This document shows positions 7,797-16,661 of a DNA stretch of 64,000 bases, piece by piece. Source of the stretch: Chitinophagaceae bacterium (GTDB taxonomy: Bacteria; Bacteroidota; Bacteroidia; Chitinophagales; Chitinophagaceae); contig JALNZE010000001.1 of NCBI GenBank assembly GCA_023229465.1, positions 1 through 64,000 on the forward strand. Reading direction: 5' to 3'. The position numbers and the translations under genes are program-made. Positions within the stretch are counted from its first letter, which is position 1. Every line of letters starts with the position of its first letter. The notes under the pieces were generated by a model. It was not told the origin of the DNA and did not search any database. It was given only the letters and a program-made list of their open reading frames with translations.

Positions 7797-7876
7797 CAAA
7801 GCTGAGCTGAATGCTATCAGCTATTTATACAAACATAGCAGTAGTTTCTCAACCACTGCCAGATTGGATGCACCTA

Positions 7877-8506
7877 TTACTGACAGGCTGCTAATAATTT
7901 TTCCGCATCTTCTTTGCCCCAGCCAGGATGGAAAGAAGAGGCCGGTGTAAATGTCTTGTATAATTCAACGGCTTTTTCGAATAATTTTTTAGCCACTGCT
8001 TTGCCCCCACCAAAAGCCTCGGGTGTATTCATGAGTGTTTGTCCGTTCAGATAATAAATCCTTGGATTATTGGGATCGGCCCTGGTTGCACTTTCTAAAG
8101 CGTTATTAGCTTCAGCGCCATAGGTTTGCCAACGTGCCATTGGATCAACCGTCATTTGCTGGATAGCTACCATTTGGCGCAGGCAGAAGATTTCTGAATT
8201 ATTCTGTTCAAGTACTTCCGCTTTTGCAATCAGGTCCTTGCTTTTTTCAGCCACTTTATCCTTATCTGCTTTCGGGTTCATCCAGCCGGTTAAATGATTG
8301 GCATAGGCTGCATAATAATAAGGGAGCCATTTGTCTTTTTCAGCATCGGCCACTCTTTCAAAAAATGCGGCAGTGGCGCCCATATCGTCAGCGCTTTTAA
8401 CTGCCTGTAACTGTTCTAATCCTTTGGCCATAGCGCCTTCATATTTAGATTGTGCAGCCACCATGCCAAAGAAGAACATACTAATGATTACCAGTAATTG
8501 TTTCAT
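7877..8506 (-). CDS. Exported helical (TPR-like) protein
   Basis: 209 residues with a signal peptide (MKQLLVIISMFFFGMVAAQ, cleavage near 19) and then an all-helical, tetratricopeptide-like region: AMAKGLEQLQAVKSADD, AAFFERVADAEKDKWLPYYYAAY, ALESATRADPNNPRIYYLNGQTLMNTPEAFGG and AKKLFEKAVELYKTF. The pattern of aromatic and alanine residues with DPNNPR fits TPR repeats. It follows a TonB-dependent receptor by 62 bp and is probably co-transcribed with it; a periplasmic or surface partner is possible but unproven. Confidence 0.75.
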   Translation of the reverse strand: MKQLLVIISMFFFGMVAAQSKYEGAMAKGLEQLQAVKSADDMGATAAFFERVADAEKDKWLPYYYAAYANHLTGWMNPKADKDKVAEKSKDLIAKAEVLEQNNSEIFCLRQMVAIQQMTVDPMARWQTYGAEANNALESATRADPNNPRIYYLNGQTLMNTPEAFGGGKAVAKKLFEKAVELYKTFTPASSFHPGWGKEDAEKLLAACQ

Positions 8507-8568
8507 GATGTTTAGTTTGTTGATTTTTTTAGATTGTTGATTTATTGGTTTGCGTAAACTGTTTAGCG

Positions 8569-10776
8569 TTATAAATTATTATTAATCGCATCTTGTCTCC
8601 TATCCACTCCCCAGCTTAAAAACACGCCTATAAAATAAAACCTGGGCGCTGCGGGGGTGATGGCTTCTTTTCTCAGTCCATCGTACGAATAATTGTACCC
8701 AAATACCTGGTTACTATTAAACATATTGGTTACTGATGCTACCACCACTGCATACGCTTTACCCAATGATAACAGGTAGTTCATGCTAAATCCTAATGAG
8801 TGATAATCGATAGTGGTTCCTCTGTCTGCAATATCATATTTACTGCCATTCTTTACCAGGTTATAATAAGGTCGGCCTGTTGCATAAGAGTAGGTGAAAT
8901 TAAAACCAGTGTTCCAACTGGGCACGAATCTTTTTACCACCAAAGAACTCGTATGTTTCGCTGCGAAATTGGGCGTTAGTTGGTTTGGATAATTTAAGTA
9001 ATCGCGTTTGGTATCGAGATAAGAATAACTGACCCAGTAATCCAGCCCCTGTATCGTCTTCTTATCGCGCCAGTATAATTCAACCCCTTTGGCATAACCG
9101 GTTCCATCATTTGTATATGCTGGAAATGTTTTAACCAGGCCGGAATACTTTTTATAAAATGCCTCCACCCGAAAAGTTTGTAAACTCGTATTCTTAATAT
9201 AATTGATGATATAATGCGTTGCTTTTGCATATCCAAAATTAGTAGTCGTAAACAGATAATTATTTTCGGGCTTTTGATAAAATATCCCAAACGCGATACT
9301 CATTTGTGCACCCTTACCTGTTTTATAGGCAAGTGATAATCTTGGTGCCAGATTGGTTTTATTAATCAGGGAAGAATGTTCAAACCGTACACCCAATTTT
9401 GCAGCCAATGCATTAGTGATATACAAATCAGCCTCACTAAAAACGGCTTTGAAATGATCGGGTAACACAGCAGCATACTGATTATAGATGGTCTTATTAT
9501 AACTATACTGGTACTCGCCACCAAAACGCAATACACTAATGCCACTTAATCGTTTATCGAATACGGCTTTTACCTGACTAAGATCGCCGCGTGTAATTAA
9601 ATTAAAATTGGTGCTATCGATCCAGCTTGGGCCTGTATATACCGGAAAATTTTGTTGGTTCTGAATTTGATTTGTGATGTCATTGTGATCTGTGCTGAAA
9701 CTCAGTCCCAGATTCATTTTCCAGCCCTGTCCTAAGTTTTCTCTCCAGCTTAGATTCTGATACCAATTGGTATTTTTTAATCCAAATGCATTTTTTAATG
9801 TGGGGTCATCAATATTGGGTCTGCGGATGCCTAACTGGTTGGCAGAAAAAGTAGTATAGTATTTTAGGATGCCGCCTTTTTTTGTCTTGACACGAAAATT
9901 AGCATCAGCAGCATGATAGGCAGGCACAGTAAAATAATCAACCAGTTGGGGTACGAGTGAAAAATATACAGCAAGATTAGTATAACCGTAATTAATACCC
10001 CATGATGATTTTTTTTCTTTATTCACTTTTTGCAATCCCGCCCCTAAGAATATGGGAGAGAGGGAAGCAGACGCTTCTGAACGTACGGGAATATCAACGC
10101 TTTCTAATATCAAGGCAGAAGATAATGCCTGACCATATAATGCAGAATAGCCACCCGTACTGAACACGGTACCTTTAAATAAGAAAGGAGAAAAACGGCC
10201 ACGCTGCGCCAGATCTGGCACGCTGCTGAAATAAGGATTGTTTACCAGGGTGCCGTCAATAAATTGTTTGGTTTCGTAGCCCGCCCCACCTCTCACAAAA
10301 AGACCTTCCTGTTCTCCCACTTGTTGTGCACCGGGTAATGTTTTAACAACTGTAGAAATATCGGCATTGGCACCGCCTGTGGTAACCACATCTAAAGAGC
10401 TCAGTACGGTTGCCGCTCTTTTTTTATCGCCGGCTTCAAAACTCCCGGCAGTAACGGTAACCGCTTTCAGTTCATTTATTTCTTCTTTTAACCCAAATAC
10501 CAGACCGGCAATATCTTTATCAATCATTACTATCTGTTCTGCCGGTTTATAGCCAACATTGGCAACTATAATAATCTGCTCACCCTTTTCAAAAGTTTTG
10601 AAAGTAAAATATCCGGCAGAATCACTTACCCCGCCGTCATAAGACCCCTTTACCGCAATACTGGCCCCGGCCATAATATGCCCACGATTATCTTTTACAG
10701 ATCCGCTTATCCTCGTTTGGGCATTTACCCAGCCTGCTGTTAAGATGATTATGAGCAGGATTGTTAGCTTTTTCAT
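8569..10776 (-). CDS. TonB-dependent outer-membrane receptor
   Basis: 735 residues from ATG at 10776 (MKKLTILLIIILTAGWVNAQ signal peptide); the longer start at 10800 would overlap the promoter. After the signal there is a carboxypeptidase-regulatory-like domain (about 22-105: RISGSVKDNRGHIMAGASIAV), then a plug domain (about 110-220: VVKTLPGAQQVGEQEGLFVRGG and QFIDGTLVNNPYF) and a 22-strand-type beta barrel to the C-terminus (FYFIGVFLSWGVDR). There is no SusD neighbour, so it is not a SusC/D pair. Substrate unknown. Its own promoter has both -33 and -7 elements. Confidence 0.9.
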   Translation of the reverse strand: MKKLTILLIIILTAGWVNAQTRISGSVKDNRGHIMAGASIAVKGSYDGGVSDSAGYFTFKTFEKGEQIIIVANVGYKPAEQIVMIDKDIAGLVFGLKEEINELKAVTVTAGSFEAGDKKRAATVLSSLDVVTTGGANADISTVVKTLPGAQQVGEQEGLFVRGGAGYETKQFIDGTLVNNPYFSSVPDLAQRGRFSPFLFKGTVFSTGGYSALYGQALSSALILESVDIPVRSEASASLSPIFLGAGLQKVNKEKKSSWGINYGYTNLAVYFSLVPQLVDYFTVPAYHAADANFRVKTKKGGILKYYTTFSANQLGIRRPNIDDPTLKNAFGLKNTNWYQNLSWRENLGQGWKMNLGLSFSTDHNDITNQIQNQQNFPVYTGPSWIDSTNFNLITRGDLSQVKAVFDKRLSGISVLRFGGEYQYSYNKTIYNQYAAVLPDHFKAVFSEADLYITNALAAKLGVRFEHSSLINKTNLAPRLSLAYKTGKGAQMSIAFGIFYQKPENNYLFTTTNFGYAKATHYIINYIKNTSLQTFRVEAFYKKYSGLVKTFPAYTNDGTGYAKGVELYWRDKKTIQGLDYWVSYSYLDTKRDYLNYPNQLTPNFAAKHTSSLVVKRFVPSWNTGFNFTYSYATGRPYYNLVKNGSKYDIADRGTTIDYHSLGFSMNYLLSLGKAYAVVVASVTNMFNSNQVFGYNYSYDGLRKEAITPAAPRFYFIGVFLSWGVDRRQDAINNNL

Positions 10777-10797
10777 CAATATTTTAGTTTGACAACA

Positions 10798-10829
10798 CAA
10801 ACGTAGAGTAGTTTATTTTATAAACCAAA
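10798..10829 (-). promoter_or_regulatory. Promoter of the TonB-receptor operon with -33 and -7 elements
   Basis: Minus-strand TTTG (10826-10829) and TACGTTTG (10798-10805), spaced by 20 bp. This is the closest match in the window to the Bacteroidota consensus TTTG-N19-TAnnTTTG. The -7 element ends 21 nt before the ATG. Confidence 0.6.
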
Positions 10830-11023
10830 TAATTATAGACTATTTTTTACTGAATTTTTACTACTGAACAGTCATTGATAATAAATAAAATAAATTTTTG
10901 GAGACAAGGAAAACCTAAGTAGGCCTCTATACAAGCATAACAGCTTAAAAAAATGACTTTATTGGCATACCAAAGAAAAGGGGCAATATTATGAAAATAG
11001 TGAGCCGGGTTGTTTAAATTAAA

Positions 11024-12136
11024 TTATTTAATAATTTCAATACCATTTAACTGAAGGTATTTATAAGTTCCTATCCAATTGCCTGCACCTGAATTGCCCT
11101 CAAAACAATTGACAACTTTTATATTATTTACAGACCCAATTGACCTGAATCCATATCCATTAGAATTTGTAGCCGTACAATTGGTAAACGTAATATTAGA
11201 GCCGCCATCAATATCATAGCAAGCACGTATGTTTGAATCACCCTGGCCCTCTGAGGCGCAATCTTGTATAGAAACATTGTCAACAAGACCATTATTTTGG
11301 TATACCAACACACATGCCACACCTCCATACGTACTATGCACATTTTGAACAGTTACGTTGCGCGTGATACTTGCCGGGTCAGCATAGGAGGTTATCATGA
11401 CCGCGCCACCCCGGTTATAGGCATCGTTCGGGTCACCTTTAATGAAAACATGGTTTATAGAAACATTTTCGGTAAGGATATTATCTCCTTGGTCTGATTT
11501 CACTACAATTGAGGTAAACCCGCAATTATAGGCATATACGCTATCAATACTTACATTACTACTGCGAATAGCAATCCCATGATAAAACAAAGACACGGTA
11601 ACATTCCTGATAATAATATCTGAACCCACTGAGCATAACAGGCCGTGTTTAAACGCCATATACCCATCCCCAATCATGCTGATATTTTTAAATTGCTGGT
11701 GCAAAACAAGTGAGTTAGCATAAACTCCCGAAGTCAAGGCAGCATCATCTGTGGCACGTAATTGACCTCTGGAATCGATGCCGATATTTTCGACAGAGAC
11801 ATATTTTTTATAATTGCAATCAATCAGTCCAAGAACGATGGAGCCGGAAGTTACATCAGCGCCCGGCTGACGTTGGCCAATAATTCTTAAACTGTCATGT
11901 GACAATTGTACGCGAGCCTTATAGATTCCAACCGGAACATACACGGGTAATTTAAGAGAATCAGCTATATCCATTGCCAATTCAAATGCGTGAGTATCGT
12001 CAGCTAATCCGTTGCCAACAGCACCAAAGTCTTTTATATTAACACAGGGGAAATACACATCCGGTTCAGATGCCAGCGGTGGGGTGGATTTGCTGCAACC
12101 CCAAAAAAGTAATAGTATAAGATATTGATGCCTCAT
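11024..12136 (-). CDS. Right-handed parallel beta-helix lipoprotein (pectate lyase superfamily fold)
   Basis: 370 residues. A short lipoprotein signal ends at Cys14 (LLLFWGC). The mature start NIKDFGAVGNGLADDTHAFELAMD is the classic N-cap of Pectate_lyase_3/GH28-type beta-helix proteins, followed by repeating coils rich in short beta strands with stacked Val, Ile and Asn (ENIGIDS, NISMIGDGYMAF, DIIIRNVTVS, NVSIDSVYAYN, NVTVQNVHS, NVSIQDCAS). These folds usually bind or cleave polysaccharide; I cannot assign catalytic residues or a substrate. It sits alone between the atp operon terminator and the TonB operon. It has an exact -7 element 6 nt before the ATG and a 35-bp palindrome upstream. Confidence 0.82.
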   Translation of the reverse strand: MRHQYLILLLFWGCSKSTPPLASEPDVYFPCVNIKDFGAVGNGLADDTHAFELAMDIADSLKLPVYVPVGIYKARVQLSHDSLRIIGQRQPGADVTSGSIVLGLIDCNYKKYVSVENIGIDSRGQLRATDDAALTSGVYANSLVLHQQFKNISMIGDGYMAFKHGLLCSVGSDIIIRNVTVSLFYHGIAIRSSNVSIDSVYAYNCGFTSIVVKSDQGDNILTENVSINHVFIKGDPNDAYNRGGAVMITSYADPASITRNVTVQNVHSTYGGVACVLVYQNNGLVDNVSIQDCASEGQGDSNIRACYDIDGGSNITFTNCTATNSNGYGFRSIGSVNNIKVVNCFEGNSGAGNWIGTYKYLQLNGIEIIK

Positions 12137-12142
12137 CTAATT

Positions 12143-12150
12143 CAAAAGTA
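12143..12150 (-). promoter_or_regulatory. -7 element of a probably leaderless promoter (beta-helix gene)
   Basis: Minus-strand TACTTTTG, an exact TAnnTTTG match, ends 6 nt upstream of the ATG at 12136. The palindrome 12168-12202 overlaps the position where the -33 element would be. Confidence 0.5.
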
Positions 12151-12167
12151 CAAAATCTATGAAGATG

Positions 12168-12202
12168 AGTACCTACATTTCCATAATGGAAATGTAGGTA
12201 CT
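12168..12202. promoter_or_regulatory. 35-bp perfect palindrome, candidate regulator site
   Basis: Two perfect 17-bp arms (left arm AGTACCTACATTTCCAT) around one central A. On neither strand is it followed by a T-run, so it does not look like a terminator. It begins 17 bp upstream of the -7 element of the beta-helix lipoprotein gene, covering roughly -33 to -65. A dimeric or tetrameric regulator site is the simplest reading; a cruciform or a decayed mobile-element end is the alternative. Confidence 0.6.
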
Positions 12203-12295
12203 AGTAAAAAAATTACCAGCTCAAATTATCTCTTTGCGTTGGTGAAATTGCAGAACTAAAAAATCCACTTAAATTCACCCCCAGCTTCCCAATGA

Positions 12296-12322
12296 AACGG
12301 CCCCAAAAAAATTGGGGCCGTT
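12296..12322 (-). terminator. Terminator of the atpBEFHA operon
   Basis: Perfect 11-bp arms (AACGGCCCCAA and TTGGGGCCGTT) with a 5-nt loop, 45 bp after the atpA stop. The stem is GC-rich. Only short T-runs flank it, so its efficiency is uncertain. Confidence 0.75.
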
Positions 12323-12367
12323 GTCTTTCATAAAAATCATAAATCCGAATCAGCACACTCCGCCATC

Positions 12368-13945
12368 CTATTTATACTGAGCAGTTAATCCTTTAGCCAG
12401 TAATTCCATCCTGGCTATGCTCTCATCATTCAATTGTCCTTTCTTAAACTCGGCCAGTACATCAGGTAATTTGTTTTCCATTTCTACCAGAAAATGTGCT
12501 TCAAATTCTTTTACTTTTCTAACAGCTACTTCTTTCAATAAACCTTGTGTACCCAGGTAAATAATGGCTACCTGCTTTTCAACAGACATAGGTGAATATT
12601 GCAATTGCTTCAATATTTCTACGTTACGTGCACCCTTATCAATTACATTTTTAGTAGCCGCGTCCAGGTCACCACCAAATTTTGAGAAGGCTTCCAACTC
12701 ACGGTATAAAGCCTGGTCAAGTTTTAAAGTACCCGCCACTTTTTTCATGGATTTGATCTGCGCATTACCACCTACACGGCTTACAGAGATACCCACGTTA
12801 ATAGCCGGACGGATACCCGCGTTGAACAGGTTACCTTCTAAGAATATCTGTCCGTCAGTAATAGAAATTACGTTGGTTGGAATATAAGCGGATACATCAC
12901 CGGCCTGTGTTTCAATAATCGGCAAAGCCGTTAAGGATCCACCACCTTTTACAAGGTGCTTGATAGAAGCAGGAAGGTCATTCATATTCTTAGCCACATC
13001 ATCATTCGAAATTACTTTCGCGGCTCTTTCCAGTAAACGGCTATGCAGATAGAATACATCACCGGGATAGGCTTCACGTCCGGGTGGCCTTCTCAATAAT
13101 AAGGAAACCTCACGATAAGCTACAGCCTGCTTAGACAGATCATCATAAATAATCAGGGCAGGGCGACCGGTATCGCGGAAGAATTCGCCGATAGCAGCTC
13201 CGGCAAATGGCGCATAGAACTGTAAAGGAGCCGGATCAGAGGCGGAAGCGCACACAATGGTTGAATAAGCCATGGCGCCACTATCGCTCAATGTTTTCAT
13301 CACACCCGCAACAGTAGAAGCTTTCTGACCAATGGCAACATATATGCAGTATACAGGTTTTCCTGCATCGTAAAATTCTTTTTGGTTGATGATGGTATCC
13401 AGGCAGATGGCAGTTTTACCTGTCTGGCGATCACCAATAACCAACTCACGTTGTCCACGACCTATGGGAATCATCGCGTCAATGGCCTTGATACCCGTTT
13501 GTAAGGGTTCTTTAACCGGCTCACGATAAATAACACCCGGCGCTTTACGCTCCAATGGCATTTCATATAATTCACCTGTTAACGGGCCCTTACCATCAAT
13601 GGGTTCTCCCAGCGTATTAATAACACGGCCCACTACACCCTCCCCTACTTTAATAGAAGCGATCTGTCCGGTTCTTTTTACTTTGGCGCCTTCTTTAATA
13701 GAACCGCTTTCGCCCATCAATACCACACCCACATTGTCTTCTTCAAGATTTAGTGCAATGGCTTTTACGCCGTTCTCAAACTCTACCAGCTCACCACTGC
13801 GTACGCCATTCAGGCCATACACGCGCGCGATACCATCTCCCACCTGCAATACGGTACCCACTTCTTCCAGGTCAGCGGCGGTGTTGAAGTTACTGAGTTG
13901 TTGCCTCAGTATCGCTGATATTTCATCGGGTTTAATATTTACCAT
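12368..13945 (-). CDS. atpA: F1Fo ATP synthase subunit alpha
   Basis: 525 residues, slightly longer than the E. coli subunit and usual for Bacteroidota. Non-catalytic nucleotide-binding subunit of the F1 head. The P-loop GDRQTGKTA, the IIYDDLSKQAVAYR segment and the alpha signature RRPPGREAYPGDVFY are all visible. It is the last gene of the atpB-E-F-H-A cluster, 44 bp after atpH. The expected next gene, atpG (gamma), is not present; a terminator follows instead. Confidence 0.98.
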   Translation of the reverse strand: MVNIKPDEISAILRQQLSNFNTAADLEEVGTVLQVGDGIARVYGLNGVRSGELVEFENGVKAIALNLEEDNVGVVLMGESGSIKEGAKVKRTGQIASIKVGEGVVGRVINTLGEPIDGKGPLTGELYEMPLERKAPGVIYREPVKEPLQTGIKAIDAMIPIGRGQRELVIGDRQTGKTAICLDTIINQKEFYDAGKPVYCIYVAIGQKASTVAGVMKTLSDSGAMAYSTIVCASASDPAPLQFYAPFAGAAIGEFFRDTGRPALIIYDDLSKQAVAYREVSLLLRRPPGREAYPGDVFYLHSRLLERAAKVISNDDVAKNMNDLPASIKHLVKGGGSLTALPIIETQAGDVSAYIPTNVISITDGQIFLEGNLFNAGIRPAINVGISVSRVGGNAQIKSMKKVAGTLKLDQALYRELEAFSKFGGDLDAATKNVIDKGARNVEILKQLQYSPMSVEKQVAIIYLGTQGLLKEVAVRKVKEFEAHFLVEMENKLPDVLAEFKKGQLNDESIARMELLAKGLTAQYK

Positions 13946-13989
13946 GATCTATATTCTTTTAAAATTTATCGTTATTAATATTTGTCTGT

Positions 13990-14553
13990 TTATCGAAGCT
14001 GTTGTACAAAAAGGTTTTCTGAGAATTGTTTTTTAATATCCTTCAGGTCGCGCAGAATACTCGCATCTACCAGCTTATTATTAAATTCCAATACAAATCC
14101 TCCTATCAATTTTTCATCAACTACCGCTTCCAGTTCTATAGATCCGAATTGTTGACCTTCCTGAACTTTTGATTCAATTGATTTTTTTACCTCTTCACTT
14201 ACCGCTACCGCTGTTGTTAACTTAACCCTGTGTATTCCTTTGAGTTCATTATACTGATCAATAAAAGCGAAAGCTATTTCGGGCAAATCGCTTTCGCGGC
14301 CTTTCTTTACCAATAGTGTATTAAAAGCGGCGGTTAACCCGCCCACTTTCCCTTTGGTTACAGCCGTTACAATGGTATTTTTTTGATCGTTATTAATAAT
14401 GGGACTTCTCAATAGTGCCACAAATTCTTTACTGGCCTTACATACGGCCTGTAAATATTTCATGTCGGCGTACACCGCTTCTAATTCACCTCTCTCGGTA
14501 GAAAGGTCAATCAGGCTTTTGGCATACCGGTTTGCTAAACGTGGATTCGGCAT
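13990..14553 (-). CDS. atpH: F1Fo ATP synthase subunit delta
   Basis: 187 residues. Connects the F1 head to the peripheral stalk. The N-terminal helical bundle (NPRLANRYAKSLIDLS) and the C-terminal signature around LEAVVDEKLIGGFVLEFNNKLVDASI are typical for the OSCP/delta family. It sits between atpF (17 bp gap) and atpA in the standard order. Confidence 0.96.
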   Translation of the reverse strand: MPNPRLANRYAKSLIDLSTERGELEAVYADMKYLQAVCKASKEFVALLRSPIINNDQKNTIVTAVTKGKVGGLTAAFNTLLVKKGRESDLPEIAFAFIDQYNELKGIHRVKLTTAVAVSEEVKKSIESKVQEGQQFGSIELEAVVDEKLIGGFVLEFNNKLVDASILRDLKDIKKQFSENLFVQQLR

Positions 14554-14570
14554 TTAATTCAATTTGAAAA

Positions 14571-15065
14571 TTAGTTCAGTTTCACTTCTTCCGCTAACTG
14601 ATTGATATATTTTTCCTGCTCGGCTTTATTGCTGAGTTCACGGCGTAATATTTTTTCACTAACTTCTATTACTAAAGCGCCCACCTGGTTTTTTACTTCA
14701 GTTAAGGCCGCATTTTTTTGCTGTGAGATGGCAACCTGCGCATCCGCCACAATGCGATCGTATTCACCCTTCGCTTTGTCTTTCGCTTCACCGATCATTT
14801 TAAGCGTTTGTTCCCTGGCTTCTTTGATCATGATGCTGCGTTCTTCACGTGCCTGGGCCATCAGGGCCTCATTCTCATTTTTCAGAGCCGCCATTTCTAT
14901 TTTCACTTTCCCGGCAGTAGCAATAGCATCAGTGATACTTTGTTCCCTTTCTTTCAATCCTTTCAGGATAGCGGGCCATGCCATTTTCTTCAGTATAAAG
15001 AAAACGATTAAGAAAGCAAGCAGGGTCCATAATAATAACCCCGGGTCTGGTGTAAGCAATTTCAT
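14571..15065 (-). CDS. atpF: F1Fo ATP synthase subunit b
   Basis: 164 residues. One N-terminal membrane helix (PGLLLWTLLAFLIVFFILKKMAWPAIL) followed by a long charged coiled coil (about 35-160) that forms the peripheral stalk. The FPDPGLxxW-like start (LLTPDPGLLLWTLL) is typical. It lies between atpE and atpH. The 170-bp gap to atpE upstream is unusually long for this operon and contains a terminator-like hairpin. Confidence 0.96.
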   Translation of the reverse strand: MKLLTPDPGLLLWTLLAFLIVFFILKKMAWPAILKGLKEREQSITDAIATAGKVKIEMAALKNENEALMAQAREERSIMIKEAREQTLKMIGEAKDKAKGEYDRIVADAQVAISQQKNAALTEVKNQVGALVIEVSEKILRRELSNKAEQEKYINQLAEEVKLN

Positions 15066-15178
15066 AAGTCTATTCTCCTATGTCCGCTTAGTAACGGAAT
15101 TTTAAACGATTTTTTTTGTTCCTGTCAACTCCCTGCTACCTCACCAATAAAAAGCTAATTGGTAAAAGAAAAGGAAGT

Positions 15179-15216
15179 AAAAAACTGCACCCTCCGTCCT
15201 GTACTTCAGGTGCAGT
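15179..15216 (-). terminator. Terminator-like hairpin between atpE and atpF (candidate attenuator)
   Basis: On the minus strand ACTGCACC pairs with GGTGCAGT (8-bp stem, 17-nt loop) and is followed directly by a run of six T. It starts 20 bp after the atpE stop and 114 bp before atpF. Partial termination here would give more atpBE than atpFHA message. Confidence 0.6.
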
Positions 15217-15235
15217 ATTCTCTTTGGGGAATGGT

Positions 15236-15481
15236 TTATTTTAAAACCATAGCCATAAAGCCTACGATGATTCCGAACAATGCGGCGCCTTCTACAAGGG
15301 CTGCAGCCAGGATCATATTAGCACGGATATCGTTCATGGCTTCAGGCTGGCGCGCGATGCTTTCTACAGCGCCTTTACCAATCTGGCCAATACCCAAACC
15401 TGCACCGATGGCAGCTAAACCCGCACCGATGGCGCCGCCTGCATTTGCAGTACCATCCAATAAAATTGCAACTAAACTCAT
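15236..15481 (-). CDS. atpE: F1Fo ATP synthase subunit c
   Basis: 81-residue proteolipid hairpin: helix 1 with the glycine-rich packing motif GAIGAGLAAIGAGLGIG, the polar loop ARQPE, and helix 2 with the ion-binding carboxylate Glu64 in ALVEGAALF. The Ser/Thr ligands next to the carboxylate in Na+-type rings are absent (GAA follows the Glu), so proton coupling is more likely, although a Gln (Gln33) is present in helix 1. It forms the multi-copy membrane rotor and lies 31 bp after atpB. Confidence 0.97.
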   Translation of the reverse strand: MSLVAILLDGTANAGGAIGAGLAAIGAGLGIGQIGKGAVESIARQPEAMNDIRANMILAAALVEGAALFGIIVGFMAMVLK

Positions 15482-15512
15482 GATCGTTTTATTTACAGTT
15501 AAAAAAAACTAA

Positions 15513-16640
15513 TTAATGATGCGCCGCTTCTTTAGGATGTTCCCCTTCAAAAGCCGCGCCGATAAATACCGCTGTCAGGTTGGTAAAAATGAATGCCTGC
15601 AAAAAGGCAACCAATATCTCAATCAAATAAATGAATACCGTAAACCCAATCGCAACGGGGGTTGTACCCCATCCAACATACGTATTCATCTGACCAAATA
15701 TAAAAATCAAAGAAATCAGGCAGATAATAATAATATGCCCTGCCACCATATTCGCGAACAAACGAATAATCAAAGCGAAGGGTTTGATGAACACGCCTAA
15801 AAACTCTACCAATACCAAAATGGGTTTCACAAATTTAGGAACGCCCGGGGGGTTAAAAATATGTCCCCAAAAATGTTTGTTGGTGCTGAATATGATTACT
15901 ACAAAAGAGATCAGTCCTAATACAACCGTAAAAGCGATATTACCCGTAACATTAGCGGTACCCGGCAGCAACCCAAAAACATTGTTGATGAGTATAAAGA
16001 AAAAAGTGGTTAACAGGTAAGGCAGGTATTTTTCGTGTTTATGTCCCAGATTAGGTTTAGCTACCTCATCACGTACAAAAGTAATCACAGGTTCCAGCAG
16101 GCTTTGTTTGCCTTTAGGCGCGGAGGTTACGCCTTCCCCTCTCTTGTAAGCAGCGGCGATAGATAACATTAGCCAGGTTAAGATGGCCAGTGCAATCATC
16201 ATTTGTACCACATTGCGGGTTAAAGAAAAATCGTACACATGAATACTTTCCTCAACGGTACCATCTTCTTTTACCGCTACAATTTTTTCTTCTTCTATTT
16301 TATATCCGTTATGGGTGGCTTCACCGTGTTCAAATTTAGATGACATGAACGCTGTTACCCCCCTTTCTTTTGAATAAAGAATAATGGGTAAGGGCAGGGA
16401 AACATGGTGCAATTTTCCTTCGCTATCGTGGAACGCTGTAAAATGAAATTCGTGGTTATCGAGTATATGGCCGAAAATCACTTCTGCCGCGTTAAATGCT
16501 TCTTTTTTCTCTTCCCCGGCCCCATGCCCCTCCGTGGCTTCCCGGTGCAAGCTATCCTGGGCAGGCAAAGGAGCAGAAAATACAAAAGTAAAAAGGCTGA
16601 GAGTCGCTACCAGTAATAATTTCACAGTTCTAGGGGCCAT
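15513..16640 (-). CDS. atpB: F1Fo ATP synthase subunit a, with N-terminal extension
   Basis: 375 residues from ATG at 16640; an ATG at 16664 is in frame but lies inside the -7 element. About 140 residues precede the canonical subunit: a signal-peptide-like segment (TVKLLLVATLSLFTFVFSAPLPAQ), then a His/Glu-rich region. This is longer than the proteobacterial protein but common in Bacteroidota. The essential arginine is in ALIIRLFANMVAGH (Arg293 in this numbering), facing the c-ring carboxylate. The C-terminal helix pair includes YLIEILVAFLQAFIFTNL. It is the first gene of the operon. An exact -7 element lies 21 nt upstream. Confidence 0.96.
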   Translation of the reverse strand: MAPRTVKLLLVATLSLFTFVFSAPLPAQDSLHREATEGHGAGEEKKEAFNAAEVIFGHILDNHEFHFTAFHDSEGKLHHVSLPLPIILYSKERGVTAFMSSKFEHGEATHNGYKIEEEKIVAVKEDGTVEESIHVYDFSLTRNVVQMMIALAILTWLMLSIAAAYKRGEGVTSAPKGKQSLLEPVITFVRDEVAKPNLGHKHEKYLPYLLTTFFFILINNVFGLLPGTANVTGNIAFTVVLGLISFVVIIFSTNKHFWGHIFNPPGVPKFVKPILVLVEFLGVFIKPFALIIRLFANMVAGHIIIICLISLIFIFGQMNTYVGWGTTPVAIGFTVFIYLIEILVAFLQAFIFTNLTAVFIGAAFEGEHPKEAAHH

Positions 16641-16661
16641 ACCTGTTTCTAAGATTTGCGG

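Noticed and set aside
15159..15512. 117-codon plus-strand open frame over atpE
   Set aside because: Antisense to a certain gene (atpE) and its codons mirror the glycine/alanine-rich c subunit.
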